Source of the DNA: Pedobacter sp. SYSU D00535
GTDB taxonomy: Bacteria > Bacteroidota > Bacteroidia > Sphingobacteriales > Sphingobacteriaceae
Direction of reading: 5' to 3'
DNA: 64,000 bases
Assembly: GCF_017355855.1 (NCBI RefSeq)
Contig: NZ_JAFEWD010000007.1
Span: 155,250 to 219,249 of the forward strand
Positions 1-8,164 of this stretch are shown in pieces. Position 1 is the stretch's first letter. Every line of letters starts with the position of its first letter. The notes beneath the pieces are model-generated. The model made no database searches. It had not been told where the DNA came from and saw only the letters and a list, made by a program, of their open reading frames with translations. Made by a program: the position numbers and the translations under genes.

Positions 1-564
1 AAAAACATGAAGTTGCAGGTTCCGCAGAGCGAGCTGAATATTCACGTGTACGGTAAGCATTCTGAAAAAGTCGACATAGCTTCCTATTTTAAGGAACTTG
101 AGGCTGGTCAGGACGTAGGTTTAATGAGCGAAGCTGGTTGTCCCGCCGTTGCTGATCCCGGTTCTGATGTCGTTGCCGAAGCCCATCGCCGGGGGATAAA
201 AGTGGTGCCAAATGTAGGTCCCAGCTCCATCTTGCTTGCACTTATGGGCTCTGGGTTCAATGGGCAAAGCTTTACCTTTCATGGCTACCTGCCGATCGAC
301 AAGGGGCAGCGCAGTAAGCGAATTAAAGAGTTAGAGGCGCAATCCGAACGGCAGAAGCAAACGCAGATATTTATTGAAACACCGTTTCGGAACAACCAAA
401 TGCTGGAGGAATTACTGCGCACTTGCAGTAGCAGGACAAAGCTTTGTGTAGCTGTTAATTTAACTGGTGAAGACGAACAAATCATCTCACAGCCTGTTGA
501 ACAATGGAGGAAATTGAAGGTTGATTTTCACAAAAAGCCCGCAATTTTTCTATTATTTAAATGA
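1..564 (+). CDS. RsmI/YraL-like SAM-dependent methyltransferase, 5' end cut off by window
   Basis: Tetrapyrrole-methylase-fold SAM methyltransferase related to RsmI, the enzyme that 2'-O-methylates C1402 of 16S rRNA. The frame is open from the first base, so the visible ATG at base 7 is probably internal; about 50 N-terminal residues of a usual ~235 are missing. Seen: the glycine-rich segment MSEAGCPAVADPGSDVV, matching RsmI's SDAGTPxxSDPG region, then VVPNVGPSSILLALMGSG, FHGYLP and IFIETPFRNNQMLEELL, all in the family order. Its TGA overlaps the ATG of the next gene by 4 bases (ATGA), so the two are translationally coupled. Bacteroidota often carry this shorter paralogue beside a canonical RsmI, so the exact target is uncertain. 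Confidence 0.85.
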   Translation, partial: KNMKLQVPQSELNIHVYGKHSEKVDIASYFKELEAGQDVGLMSEAGCPAVADPGSDVVAEAHRRGIKVVPNVGPSSILLALMGSGFNGQSFTFHGYLPIDKGQRSKRIKELEAQSERQKQTQIFIETPFRNNQMLEELLRTCSSRTKLCVAVNLTGEDEQIISQPVEQWRKLKVDFHKKPAIFLLFK

Positions 565-2156
565 CCACCTTCCCTTCCCATACCTCCGTGTTGATTGTTG
601 GAGCAGGACCCTCAGGTTTGATGATGGCTGCACAATTACTGAGAAATGGTATTCATCCGGTTATTATCGACAGCAAAACTTCCCTGACTCCGCATTCTAA
701 AGCACTCGCTATCCAATCGCGCTCGCTCGAAATTATTCGTCAGATGGGCCTACACGATCTATTTTTGCAGCATGGGAATATTGTTAGGAATTTTGAAATC
801 CAGGGGCACCGGGGCGAGGTCAGTAAATTCGACTTGACATCCCTGGGGAAAGACGAGACGGAATTCCCTTTTGTTCTTATCCTGGAACAGAGTAAGACAG
901 AAAGGCTCTTGCTGGATTATCTCACTAACAATGCTTGTTCCCTTTATTGGAATAGCAGCCTGACAGCCATTAGCAGTAGCGATGAAGGTGTAAAAGCAAC
1001 GGTAGATAGAGAGGGGCAAGTGCATGAGATCTACTGCGACTGGGTGGTAGCTGCAGACGGGGCGTCAAGTAAGGTAAGGCAACTGCTAAATATTCCCTTC
1101 CGGGGGAAAACCTATGAGGACCAGTTCTACCTCGCCGACGTCGATATGCGGGAAAGCAGAGCGGAAGAGGCAATAGGGATATTTGTGAAGGATGAAGGGT
1201 TTGCGGGGTATTTCCCTATGCAGGGTGAAACTGTACGGTTTATCGGGAACTTGCCGCAAACGCTAAAAGGAAGGCCCGATATTGCCTTTAGCGATTTGAA
1301 GCCCTATCTTACCTATACACTCGGTTCAGCAATTCCGGACAGCCGGTGTCGTTGGTTCTCGGTCTATAAACTGCATCAGCGGGTGGCAGAGAAGTTCAAA
1401 GTTCAACGGTGTTTTCTAATTGGAGATGCTGCTCATGTACATTCCCCCGCCGGGGGACAGGGGATGAATACCGGCTTGCAAGACGCTTACAACCTGGCTT
1501 GGAAGCTCTCGGGCGTAATAAAAGGAAGTTTTGATGAGCAAATTCTGGAAACGTACGCAGAGGAACGAATGGAAGTGGCTAAAAAACTACTTGCTACTAC
1601 CGATCGGATTTTCAGTATTGGAGTCTCTCAAAACTGGCTGGTGCGGAAGCTGCGAAAATTTGTCCTTCCCCGTTTATTGCGCTTTTCTGACCGACGGGAC
1701 AACTTTGCAAAAAGTTTTTTCCCTCTTATCTCTCAAACCGGTGTCCAATATCGTACCGGCCCTATCTCCGTCCATCATAGCCAGAGCAGGAGGGTTCAGG
1801 CGGGAGACCGACTTCCTTATATTAAACTTTTTGACGAAAAGCTAAAGCGAGAGACTGACCTGCACCAATGGTGCGCAAAGCCAGGCTTCACACTCCTGGT
1901 TATAGGATGGTTAAATTCCAGGGATTTGATGTTACTAGCAAAGTGGATCACGCAGACTTTCCCTTTCAATTTAAACTTCTACTACCTGCCACATTCAGAA
2001 AAAAACCAACATGTATTTGACTTGTTCGAAGTAGGAGAAAGGCAGAAAAAAGCGGTGATTGTTCGCCCTGACCTGTATATCGGATACATAAACGATGCGG
2101 TAGTAATAGAGCTAATCGAGACTTACCTGAAAGATACCGTAGGCTGGAAAAGTTAG
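561..2156 (+). CDS. FAD-dependent aromatic-ring monooxygenase family protein
   Basis: 531-residue flavoprotein monooxygenase of the PheA/TfdB/MhpA class, which hydroxylates aromatic or polyketide substrates with NAD(P)H and O2. Visible motifs: Rossmann GxGxxG near residues 14-22 (VGAGPSGLMMA), the DG motif in WVVAADGASSKVRQLL near 160-175, and the GD motif GDAAHVHSPAGGQGMNTG near 288-305 that binds the FAD ribityl/phosphate. About 130 C-terminal residues fit the thioredoxin-like tail of this family. It begins inside the stop of the methyltransferase (ATGA overlap). No other aromatic-degradation gene is nearby, so the substrate cannot be inferred. Confidence 0.85.
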   Translation: MTTFPSHTSVLIVGAGPSGLMMAAQLLRNGIHPVIIDSKTSLTPHSKALAIQSRSLEIIRQMGLHDLFLQHGNIVRNFEIQGHRGEVSKFDLTSLGKDETEFPFVLILEQSKTERLLLDYLTNNACSLYWNSSLTAISSSDEGVKATVDREGQVHEIYCDWVVAADGASSKVRQLLNIPFRGKTYEDQFYLADVDMRESRAEEAIGIFVKDEGFAGYFPMQGETVRFIGNLPQTLKGRPDIAFSDLKPYLTYTLGSAIPDSRCRWFSVYKLHQRVAEKFKVQRCFLIGDAAHVHSPAGGQGMNTGLQDAYNLAWKLSGVIKGSFDEQILETYAEERMEVAKKLLATTDRIFSIGVSQNWLVRKLRKFVLPRLLRFSDRRDNFAKSFFPLISQTGVQYRTGPISVHHSQSRRVQAGDRLPYIKLFDEKLKRETDLHQWCAKPGFTLLVIGWLNSRDLMLLAKWITQTFPFNLNFYYLPHSEKNQHVFDLFEVGERQKKAVIVRPDLYIGYINDAVVIELIETYLKDTVGWKS

Positions 2157-2190
2157 CGAGGATCGTTCAACGGAATTCCCGTTTATCGAT

Positions 2191-2793
2191 CTATCCGTGA
2201 ATGGTCTCTTTTTTGCCGTAGTTCTGGATTACCTTAGCTTCGTACTCGAGAAACTCTTCCCAGCGTTTATCCACATCAATTCCTTCGCCATATTTTTTCG
2301 CCAGCTTAATGAATGTCGTGTAATGGGTAGCTTCACTCACCATCAGCTCATAGTAAAACGCCGCGAGCTGTTCGTCATTTATATTCTCGTTCAGTACCTT
2401 AAAGCGCTCACAGCTACGGGCCTCAATCATTGCGGAAAACAGTAGGCGATCAATAAGTTGTTGTTGTCTTGTTCCCCCTTTGATCATGAATTTAGCCAAT
2501 TCGTTCACGTAATCATCCTTGCGCTCCCGACCCAGTATAAAGCCTCTTTCCAGGATGATGTCGTGGACCCGTTTAAAATGGTCCATTTCTTCCTGTACAA
2601 GTAAGGCCATTTCCTGCACCAGATCAGAAAGATTAGGATTTTGAACGATCAGCGTGATGGCGTTACTTGCAGCTTTCTGCTCACAAAAGGCGTGATCTGT
2701 TAGAATTTCCTCGATATTGCTTTCCACTACATTCTTTACCCAGCGTGGGTCTGTAGGAAGTTTCAGTTTAAGAATGGTTTTTTCTGTGCTCAC
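2191..2793 (-). CDS. miaE: tRNA-(ms2io6A)-hydroxylase, MiaE family
   Basis: Ferritin-like diiron protein that hydroxylates the isopentenyl group of 2-methylthio-N6-isopentenyladenosine at tRNA position 37. Two ExxH iron-binding pairs are visible (E69/H72 in EEMDHFKRVH and E154/H157 in SEATHYTTFI), with further acidic ligands at E38 (CEQKAA) and E124/E129 (IEARSCERF). The length of 200 residues is normal. It starts at a GTG at 2793 and sits 23 bases downstream of nadD, as the last gene of the minus-strand yicC-gmk-nadD run. Assignment to MiaE rather than another diiron protein rests on the spacing of these motifs. Confidence 0.87.
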   Translation of the reverse strand: MSTEKTILKLKLPTDPRWVKNVVESNIEEILTDHAFCEQKAASNAITLIVQNPNLSDLVQEMALLVQEEMDHFKRVHDIILERGFILGRERKDDYVNELAKFMIKGGTRQQQLIDRLLFSAMIEARSCERFKVLNENINDEQLAAFYYELMVSEATHYTTFIKLAKKYGEGIDVDKRWEEFLEYEAKVIQNYGKKETIHG

Positions 2794-2816
2794 GGTACAA
2801 AGGTAAGGCTTTCTGC

Positions 2817-3389
2817 TTAGCTGTACAGGTTTTTAGCATCTATGAATTTCAAGACGGGATCGGGTACAAAGAACTGAACGTTTTTTCCTTCTTTTAAACT
2901 CTTTCGGATAAAGGTAGAAGAGATTTCCATTAACGGGGTGTCGGTTAAGGTGACGGAAGGATGAGACGCCAATTGGATATTCTCAAAACCTGGCCGGGGA
3001 TAAACAGCAATCTTATAGTCTCTGAGAATCAGCTCGTAGTTTTTCCATTTTTTCAACGATGCAAGATTGTCGGCCCCCATGATGAGTGTGAACTGATGCT
3101 GAGGATAGCGCTCGCGCAAAAAGGTAAGCGAGTCGATGGTATAGGATGGCTGTGGAAGGCGGAACTCAATGTCGCTTGCTTCAAGCTTCTCTGAATTTTC
3201 AATAGCCAGTCGGGTCATCTCCAGCCTGTCGTACATATTCACAAGGCTACTTTTATTTTTCAGTGGGTTATGCGGGGATACCACAAACCAAACACGATCT
3301 AAGTCCGTGAACTCAGCCATGTAATTGGCAATGATCAAATGGCCGATATGGATCGGATTAAAGGAGCCGAAAAAAAGACCTATTTTCAT
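2817..3389 (-). CDS. nadD: Nicotinate-nucleotide adenylyltransferase
   Basis: Adenylylates nicotinate mononucleotide with ATP to give deamido-NAD in NAD biosynthesis. The 190-residue protein opens with MKIGLFFGSFNPIHIGHLII, containing the nucleotidyltransferase HxGH motif at residues 17-20. The C-terminal signature is ISSTFIRKSL, equivalent to the family's ISSTxIR. It lies 22 bases downstream of gmk and directly upstream of miaE on the minus strand. An ATG start at 3389 keeps the complete nucleotide-binding loop. Confidence 0.96.
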   Translation of the reverse strand: MKIGLFFGSFNPIHIGHLIIANYMAEFTDLDRVWFVVSPHNPLKNKSSLVNMYDRLEMTRLAIENSEKLEASDIEFRLPQPSYTIDSLTFLRERYPQHQFTLIMGADNLASLKKWKNYELILRDYKIAVYPRPGFENIQLASHPSVTLTDTPLMEISSTFIRKSLKEGKNVQFFVPDPVLKFIDAKNLYS

Positions 3390-3411
3390 CGCTTCTTTTG
3401 AAGTGTACTTA

Positions 3412-3987
3412 CTATGCCTCTCCGAATAAAAAATGTCTTACCAGTTGCTCTGCTTCCTCGCAAGCTGTTTTAAGGTCGTTATTGGGAAGGATGATGTCGA
3501 ACTTATCAGCATAGGAAAGTTCTTTCCCCGCTTTCTGAATGCGCTCCTTCAATTTCTCAGGACTGTCGGTACCCCTGCCCGAAAGACGCTCAATAAGAAC
3601 TTCCAGTGATGGGGGTTGCACAAAAATAGCCAGCGCGTTTTCCCCGTATTTCTTTTTAAGCCGAAGACCTCCTTCTACATCAATATCAAAAACAACGTGC
3701 TTCCCTTCATTCCAAATCCGCTGAATCTCACTTTTCAGCGTGCCGTAAAACGTGCCCGAATACACTTCTTCAAATTCCACAAACTCGTGCTTAGCCACCT
3801 TATGTAAAAACTCCTCTTTGGTGATGAAGTAGTAATCTTTATTGTTCACTTCATTTCCACGGCACTCCCGGGTCGTCGCGGAGATCGAAAACTCCAGTTC
3901 GGGAATCCTGGACAGTAAGTAGTGAACGATGGTGGTTTTACCTGCTCCCGATGGAGCTGAAAATATTACGAGTTTACCTTGCGTCAT
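3412..3987 (-). CDS. gmk: Guanylate kinase
   Basis: Converts GMP and ATP to GDP and ADP. The P-loop SAPSGAGKTT lies about 10 residues from the start, followed by the GMP-binding region (SISATTRECRGNEVNNKDYYF), FVEFEEVYSGTFYGT, the Walker-B-like VVFDIDVEGG, and the lid segment RLSGRGTDSPEKLKERI. I chose the ATG at 3987 (MTQGKLVIFSAP, 191 residues); the frame extends to a TTG at 4011, but that adds residues atypical of the family. The gene sits between yicC and nadD, a common order in Bacteroidota. Confidence 0.96.
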   Translation of the reverse strand: MTQGKLVIFSAPSGAGKTTIVHYLLSRIPELEFSISATTRECRGNEVNNKDYYFITKEEFLHKVAKHEFVEFEEVYSGTFYGTLKSEIQRIWNEGKHVVFDIDVEGGLRLKKKYGENALAIFVQPPSLEVLIERLSGRGTDSPEKLKERIQKAGKELSYADKFDIILPNNDLKTACEEAEQLVRHFLFGEA

Positions 3988-4035
3988 TTTGTAATGATGA
4001 AGTCGGGACAAGCACAGCTGCTCTACTGCGACTTT

Positions 4036-4911
4036 TTATAATACGTTTAATAATTGTTCTTTGATTTTCTCCAGCTCTTCTTTCATGCCGACTACCAGCT
4101 GCTGAATCCCTGCATCATTCGCTTTCGAGCCCATAGTATTGATTTCGCGACCGATTTCCTGGGAGATGAAGCCTAGCTTTTTTCCGTTTGCGTCCGGGGA
4201 TTTAAGGGTTTCCAGAAAGTAATCACAGTGACTCTTCAACCTGATCTTTTCCTCAGTGATATCCAGTTTATCGATGTAAAATATCAGCTCCTGCTCAAAC
4301 CTGTTCTCATCTACATTTTCCTTTCCTACGTACTCGTTAAGCAGTTGGGAAATTCTTTCGCGGATACCAGGAATTCTCCGGGGTTCGAGCTCTTCTACTT
4401 GTTTCTGAAGCTCCAAGATTTTGTTGATCCTCATCGACAGGTCCTGCTGTAGAATCGAACCCTCATCATTTCGGAAGCCCTGAAAGTTCAGCAGTGCTTC
4501 ATTGAATGTAACCTGCAGTTGTTTCCACTCTTCGTCTGACACCACATCTTCTTCGTACTGAACCACCTCTGGAAAGGTAAGTGCCATTTGAAGTAGATTA
4601 GAACTGGTGTCATTCAGTTCCTCGGCAGCAGCCTGTAACTGCTTGTAATAAGACTTTAAAAGGGCAGTATTTACAGATGCTCCTTTTCGCTCCTGCTCGG
4701 GATATTCTATAGTGAACGAAATGTTTACTTTTCCGCGCTCTATTTGCTTGCTGCACTCGTTGCGGATAATTAATTCCTTATCGGAAAAGGCTTTAGGCAG
4801 TTTCAGCGAAAGCTCGAGGAACTTGCTGTTGAGGGATTTGATCTCTACGGTGTATTTGGCGTTGGCGTAATCTGTTGTTGCCAAGCCGAAACCTGTCATG
4901 GATTTGATCAT
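4036..4911 (-). CDS. YicC family endoribonuclease
   Basis: About 291 residues with the family's N-terminal hallmark MIKSMTGFG, an internal segment around ELEPRRIPGIRERI, and a C-terminal acidic region (EEKIRLKSHCDYFLETL, then LGFISQEIGREINTMGSKA) that is the most conserved part of YicC/DUF1732. YicC of E. coli is reported as a stress-related endoribonuclease acting in RNA turnover. The ATG at 4911 is preferred to a TTG two codons upstream. It is the first gene of the minus-strand yicC-gmk-nadD-miaE run, 48 bases before gmk. Confidence 0.93.
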   Translation of the reverse strand: MIKSMTGFGLATTDYANAKYTVEIKSLNSKFLELSLKLPKAFSDKELIIRNECSKQIERGKVNISFTIEYPEQERKGASVNTALLKSYYKQLQAAAEELNDTSSNLLQMALTFPEVVQYEEDVVSDEEWKQLQVTFNEALLNFQGFRNDEGSILQQDLSMRINKILELQKQVEELEPRRIPGIRERISQLLNEYVGKENVDENRFEQELIFYIDKLDITEEKIRLKSHCDYFLETLKSPDANGKKLGFISQEIGREINTMGSKANDAGIQQLVVGMKEELEKIKEQLLNVL

Positions 4912-4966
4912 GCGCAAAGATAGGATTTATTCAAACAGAATATTTAAGTCGGTAAGATTAAACAAA

Positions 4967-4993
4967 AAGGCAACCAGAATTTCTGATTGCCTT
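4967..4993 (-). terminator. Intrinsic terminator of the ferritin-like pair
   Basis: A 13-base inverted repeat (AAGGCAACCAGAA with TTCTGATTGCCTT, one mismatch) separates the end of the ferritin-like gene from yicC. Read on the minus strand the stem ends in a T-rich run (CCTTTTTG), so it should insulate yicC from the ferritin-like operon. Confidence 0.7.
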
Positions 4994-5018
4994 GAGTGTG
5001 AGCGGCTATAAGATAATT

Positions 5019-5849
5019 TTATGCTAAAAAAGGTGTCACGATGGCTAATACTTGCTCTTTAGTTAGTGGCTCGTCAAATGCCTCAGAAGCAGCATTTGCA
5101 GATACGCTGGTGCCATTGATACCGGTGATTGCCACATTTGCCTGCGTTACAACCTCTTCTCCGTTGTAAATTGGCTGAACAGCATTTGAAGCAATACCGC
5201 TTTGGTTCAATGTGATCCATGGTTTCACCTGCGCACCCCTTGCAGCCCGCATTCTTCTCACATGCGCCGCGTGTCTTGCTTCCACAGAATGGATTTTTAG
5301 AGCAGCAGTAAGCACCGCATCGGACGGCATCAAGTTGCCAGCCTGCCCTTTGTACGCACGTACCCCGGTATCTTCAAACGCTTGCGAAACAGCGAGGAAC
5401 GTATCGTAGTTAGTGAAGACGGTCGGAAAGTTTCCTTTGGCAGTGAAGTCGAAATTTGGTTTGTTCACAGGGGTTCCGTTCATCGATTGGATAGCAGTTT
5501 TTAGAAAATTAACGTGTGCAGTTTCATGGTCCCTGATGGTAGTCAGTGCGTTTCGCGCTTCTGTAGAAGGAATCACTAGTGTGGCTCTGCTTAGTCCTGT
5601 CGTATAGAATTCGGCTTCGAGATATTCCAGGGTTAAAGCGAAGTTCAACACATCGATGATCTGAGCATTAGCGTTCGTCTGTCCGTAGGCCTTTTTAAAC
5701 ATCGTTCCTAAGGCGAAGGGAAGAGCAGAAAGTGCAACTTTTCCTCCAAAGCCAGTAAGTGCTTTGATTGCTCTTCGTCGGGGGCTTAAACGTTCGTAAA
5801 CATCGCCATCTATTTTTTCAATCTCGTTAAGAATATTATAGAAGTTCAT
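5019..5849 (-). CDS. Exported ferritin-like domain protein (Ferritin_2 type), second of a pair
   Basis: 276 residues. A Tat-like N-terminus (SPRRRAIKALTGFGGKVALSA followed by a hydrophobic run) precedes a ferritin-like helical bundle. The metal-site candidates are typical of the Ferritin_2/dessication-related family: LEYLEAEFYTTG, IRDHETAHVNFL and IHSVEARHAAHVRRMR, a repeated pattern of Glu with ExxH. The C-terminal ~60 residues fall outside the bundle, with no domain recognised. It lies 20 bases downstream of a shorter paralogue, so they form an operon. The ECF sigma gene reads away from the pair and could control it; that is inference. The substrate is unknown, with metal storage or peroxide/dehydration protection being guesses from the fold. 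Confidence 0.85.
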   Translation of the reverse strand: MNFYNILNEIEKIDGDVYERLSPRRRAIKALTGFGGKVALSALPFALGTMFKKAYGQTNANAQIIDVLNFALTLEYLEAEFYTTGLSRATLVIPSTEARNALTTIRDHETAHVNFLKTAIQSMNGTPVNKPNFDFTAKGNFPTVFTNYDTFLAVSQAFEDTGVRAYKGQAGNLMPSDAVLTAALKIHSVEARHAAHVRRMRAARGAQVKPWITLNQSGIASNAVQPIYNGEEVVTQANVAITGINGTSVSANAASEAFDEPLTKEQVLAIVTPFLA

Positions 5850-5869
5850 ATTATTAGATTTAAGAGTGG

Positions 5870-6568
5870 TTATAGAACAATTTGAGTTTTCAGGTAAGGT
5901 TGGGCAATGGCAAGCACCTCTTGCGGAGTGCGCGAAATATCAAGACCTTGTGCATCAACAACCGAGCTGTCGGCGAAGGAGCCATTTGAAATCAAGTCAC
6001 GGATAAGCGCAGCATGTCTAGCTTCGACGGATACGATTTTACCCGCAAGTAGCAAGTAGGTAGGATTTTCGAGCAATTGCCCTGCTCCGTTATACGCTGA
6101 AACGCCAAGGTCTTCAAATGCTTTTGCTGTCCCCAGTATGCTATCGCGACTGGTAAAGTTGATCGAGCTGAAGTCTACTTCAAGATCTTTGATAGCCATT
6201 CCCATCCCGCTCAACACCGTTTTGAAGAACTCGCGATGAGCTATTTCATGATCTCTGATGTCGGTTAGTAAACTTGCTTCAGCAGCAGACAGTCCATTAT
6301 TCGGTGTCTCAATTACTTTGGTGTAAAAGGCTGCTTCGAGCTGCTCCAATGCATAAGCGAAGTTTAAAACTTTGACGTCTCCCTCGCCGAGAGAGATAAA
6401 GTCGTCGTTGCCGTTATTATCTTTTTTACAGCCCGCGGCTAATAGCGCAATACCAGCAGCACTGGCGCCTGCATACTTTAAGAACGAACGGCGCTCTACC
6501 TTTTTGGTTAGTAGTCGATCTGATCCTTCCAATGAAATCAGGCCTTCTTGATGTTTGAAATTTTCCAT
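5870..6568 (-). CDS. Exported ferritin-like domain lipoprotein (Ferritin_2 type), first of a pair
   Basis: 232 residues. The N-terminus combines an RRSFLKYAG Tat-type motif with a lipobox-like AAGC, followed by a short charged linker, so the protein is probably a Tat-exported lipoprotein. The bundle carries the same diiron-like motifs as its neighbour: LEQLEAAFYTKV, IRDHEIAHREFF and IVSVEARHAALIRDL. It is the promoter-proximal gene of a two-gene operon. About 130 bases separate it from the divergent ECF sigma factor gene. The enzymatic role is not known to me. Confidence 0.86.
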   Translation of the reverse strand: MENFKHQEGLISLEGSDRLLTKKVERRSFLKYAGASAAGIALLAAGCKKDNNGNDDFISLGEGDVKVLNFAYALEQLEAAFYTKVIETPNNGLSAAEASLLTDIRDHEIAHREFFKTVLSGMGMAIKDLEVDFSSINFTSRDSILGTAKAFEDLGVSAYNGAGQLLENPTYLLLAGKIVSVEARHAALIRDLISNGSFADSSVVDAQGLDISRTPQEVLAIAQPYLKTQIVL

Positions 6569-6699
6569 ACAAGTTGAATTAAAGGGTTTCGTTTCTTCAA
6601 CTTACGGGCAAACAGAAAGGGCGGATTTCGGCAAGACATAAAAATCTCGTTTAATTTCCTGAAAAATTAATCCGACATTCGTTGGGCAGGTTTTAACTT

Positions 6700-7251
6700 T
6701 TGAGCAGAAGAAATAAAATATCACTAGCCGAGCCGGAACTCATCAAGGCAATCCGAGACCGTGAAAAATTGGGGGCCGAGGCGTTGTACGATATGTACTC
6801 TTCTTCTCTTTACGGAGTTATTTATCGTACCATCCAGGACGAAGAGTTAGCTGAAGACTTATTGCAGGAAACTTTCGTTAAGATTTGGAATTCGTTCAGT
6901 CAGTTTGATGAGACAAAGGGGAGGCTGTTCACATGGATGATAAATATCGCACGTAATGTTGCTATTGATAAAACTCGTTCGAAAGATTATCGTAACACAG
7001 CCCGGAACCAGGACATAGAAAATTCCGTAAATTTAGTTGATGCGGAAAGAAATACCACTTTGAACCCCGAGACACTTGGAGTAAAGGACATGGTTGAAAA
7101 TCTGAAGCCCGAATCTAAAGCTGTGCTAGATCTTGTATATTTTAAAGGGTATACGCATGTAGAGGCCGCTGAAGAGCTGGGGTTGCCTTTGGGAACAGTG
7201 AAAACTCGTATCAGAATCGCTATCAGTACGCTTAGAAAGTTATTTAATTGA
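6700..7251 (+). CDS. ECF-type RNA polymerase sigma factor
   Basis: 183 residues with sigma region 2 near residues 25-90 (YDMYSSSLYGVIYRTI, EDLLQETFVKIWNSF, FTWMINIARNVAIDKTRS) and region 4 near 120-180 (LDLVYFKGYTHVEAAEELGL followed by GTVKTRIR, the DNA-binding helix-turn-helix). It starts at a TTG; the first in-frame ATG would remove part of region 2. The TGA overlaps the TTG of the anti-sigma gene by 4 bases. The gene is divergent from the ferritin-like pair, which makes that pair a candidate target. Confidence 0.92.
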   Translation: MSRRNKISLAEPELIKAIRDREKLGAEALYDMYSSSLYGVIYRTIQDEELAEDLLQETFVKIWNSFSQFDETKGRLFTWMINIARNVAIDKTRSKDYRNTARNQDIENSVNLVDAERNTTLNPETLGVKDMVENLKPESKAVLDLVYFKGYTHVEAAEELGLPLGTVKTRIRIAISTLRKLFN

Positions 7252-8063
7252 AAGATTTAAAGGCATATATCGAAAGTGGAGTGTTAGAGCTCTATGTTTT
7301 GGGTGATCTCACGCAAAGCGAAAGGCAGGAGGTGGAATTGATGCTTGCCAGACATCCTGAGTTGAAAGCTGAATTAACTGAGATTGAGAAAGCCTTAGAC
7401 CTGTACGCGGAAAAACATGCCATAGCCCCTGCTGAAAAATTGAGGGACCGCGTTATAGATTCGCTTGTATTGGCTGATGAACCGCGTGTTTTCGAGGAGG
7501 AAACAAGGGAGCCGGTTATCAAGCAATCCAACTTCTATAAGTACGGTTTTGCAGCATCAGTGGCGCTATTGCTGCTCAGCATTATAGTGATAATCAACCT
7601 GAGGAGCCAGCTCCAGGAGTCCAATCAGCGTATTGCCTCTCTCGAGCTTTCTAACCAGAAGTTTTCAAGCAGAGTTAATCACATCGAGAACTCGTTAAGC
7701 TCAGTGACGGAAGCTCTGGAAATTTATCAGAACCCGGCTTTTAAGAAAGTACGGTTGGTAGGCACTCCTAAAGCGCCGGAGGCCAGCATGGTGGTTGCGT
7801 TTAATCCTGCTGAAAAGGAGGTGATGATTGATCTGGCCTCACTTAAAATGCCTGCTACAGACCAACAGCACCAGTATCAGTTATGGGCTCTGGTAGATGG
7901 AAAACCAGTGGATCTTGGAGTATTTGACACGAAAACAGATACTACCGGAATGATTAGGATGAAGGCTGTTAACGAAGCTCAGGCTTTTGCCGTGACTTTA
8001 GAGCCTCGCGGGGGAAGTATAGCCCCCACCCTCGAGCAGATGATGGCAATGGGTAGCATCTGA
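7248..8063 (+). CDS. Membrane anti-sigma factor, RskA-type C-terminal domain
   Basis: 271 residues. The cytoplasmic N-terminus (about 1-95) has an anti-sigma-like helical pattern (ESGVLELYVLGDLTQSERQEVE). One membrane helix lies near residues 100-118 (FAASVALLLLSIIVIINL), then a short coiled coil, then an extracytoplasmic RskA-type domain (VAFNPAEKEVMIDLASL, YQLWALVDGKPVDLGVF, AVTLEPRGGS). It should hold the ECF sigma factor at the membrane until an envelope signal releases it. It begins at a TTG overlapping the sigma stop codon. Confidence 0.88.
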   Translation: MKDLKAYIESGVLELYVLGDLTQSERQEVELMLARHPELKAELTEIEKALDLYAEKHAIAPAEKLRDRVIDSLVLADEPRVFEEETREPVIKQSNFYKYGFAASVALLLLSIIVIINLRSQLQESNQRIASLELSNQKFSSRVNHIENSLSSVTEALEIYQNPAFKKVRLVGTPKAPEASMVVAFNPAEKEVMIDLASLKMPATDQQHQYQLWALVDGKPVDLGVFDTKTDTTGMIRMKAVNEAQAFAVTLEPRGGSIAPTLEQMMAMGSI

Positions 8064-8164
8064 CCCGGAAACATTATCTTTATATTTTCGTTTAATAGTA
8101 ACTTCTGTTACAATCTGTATAGGAAAAGGGGAATTTCGGAATAACTTTATTTGACAGACGATTA

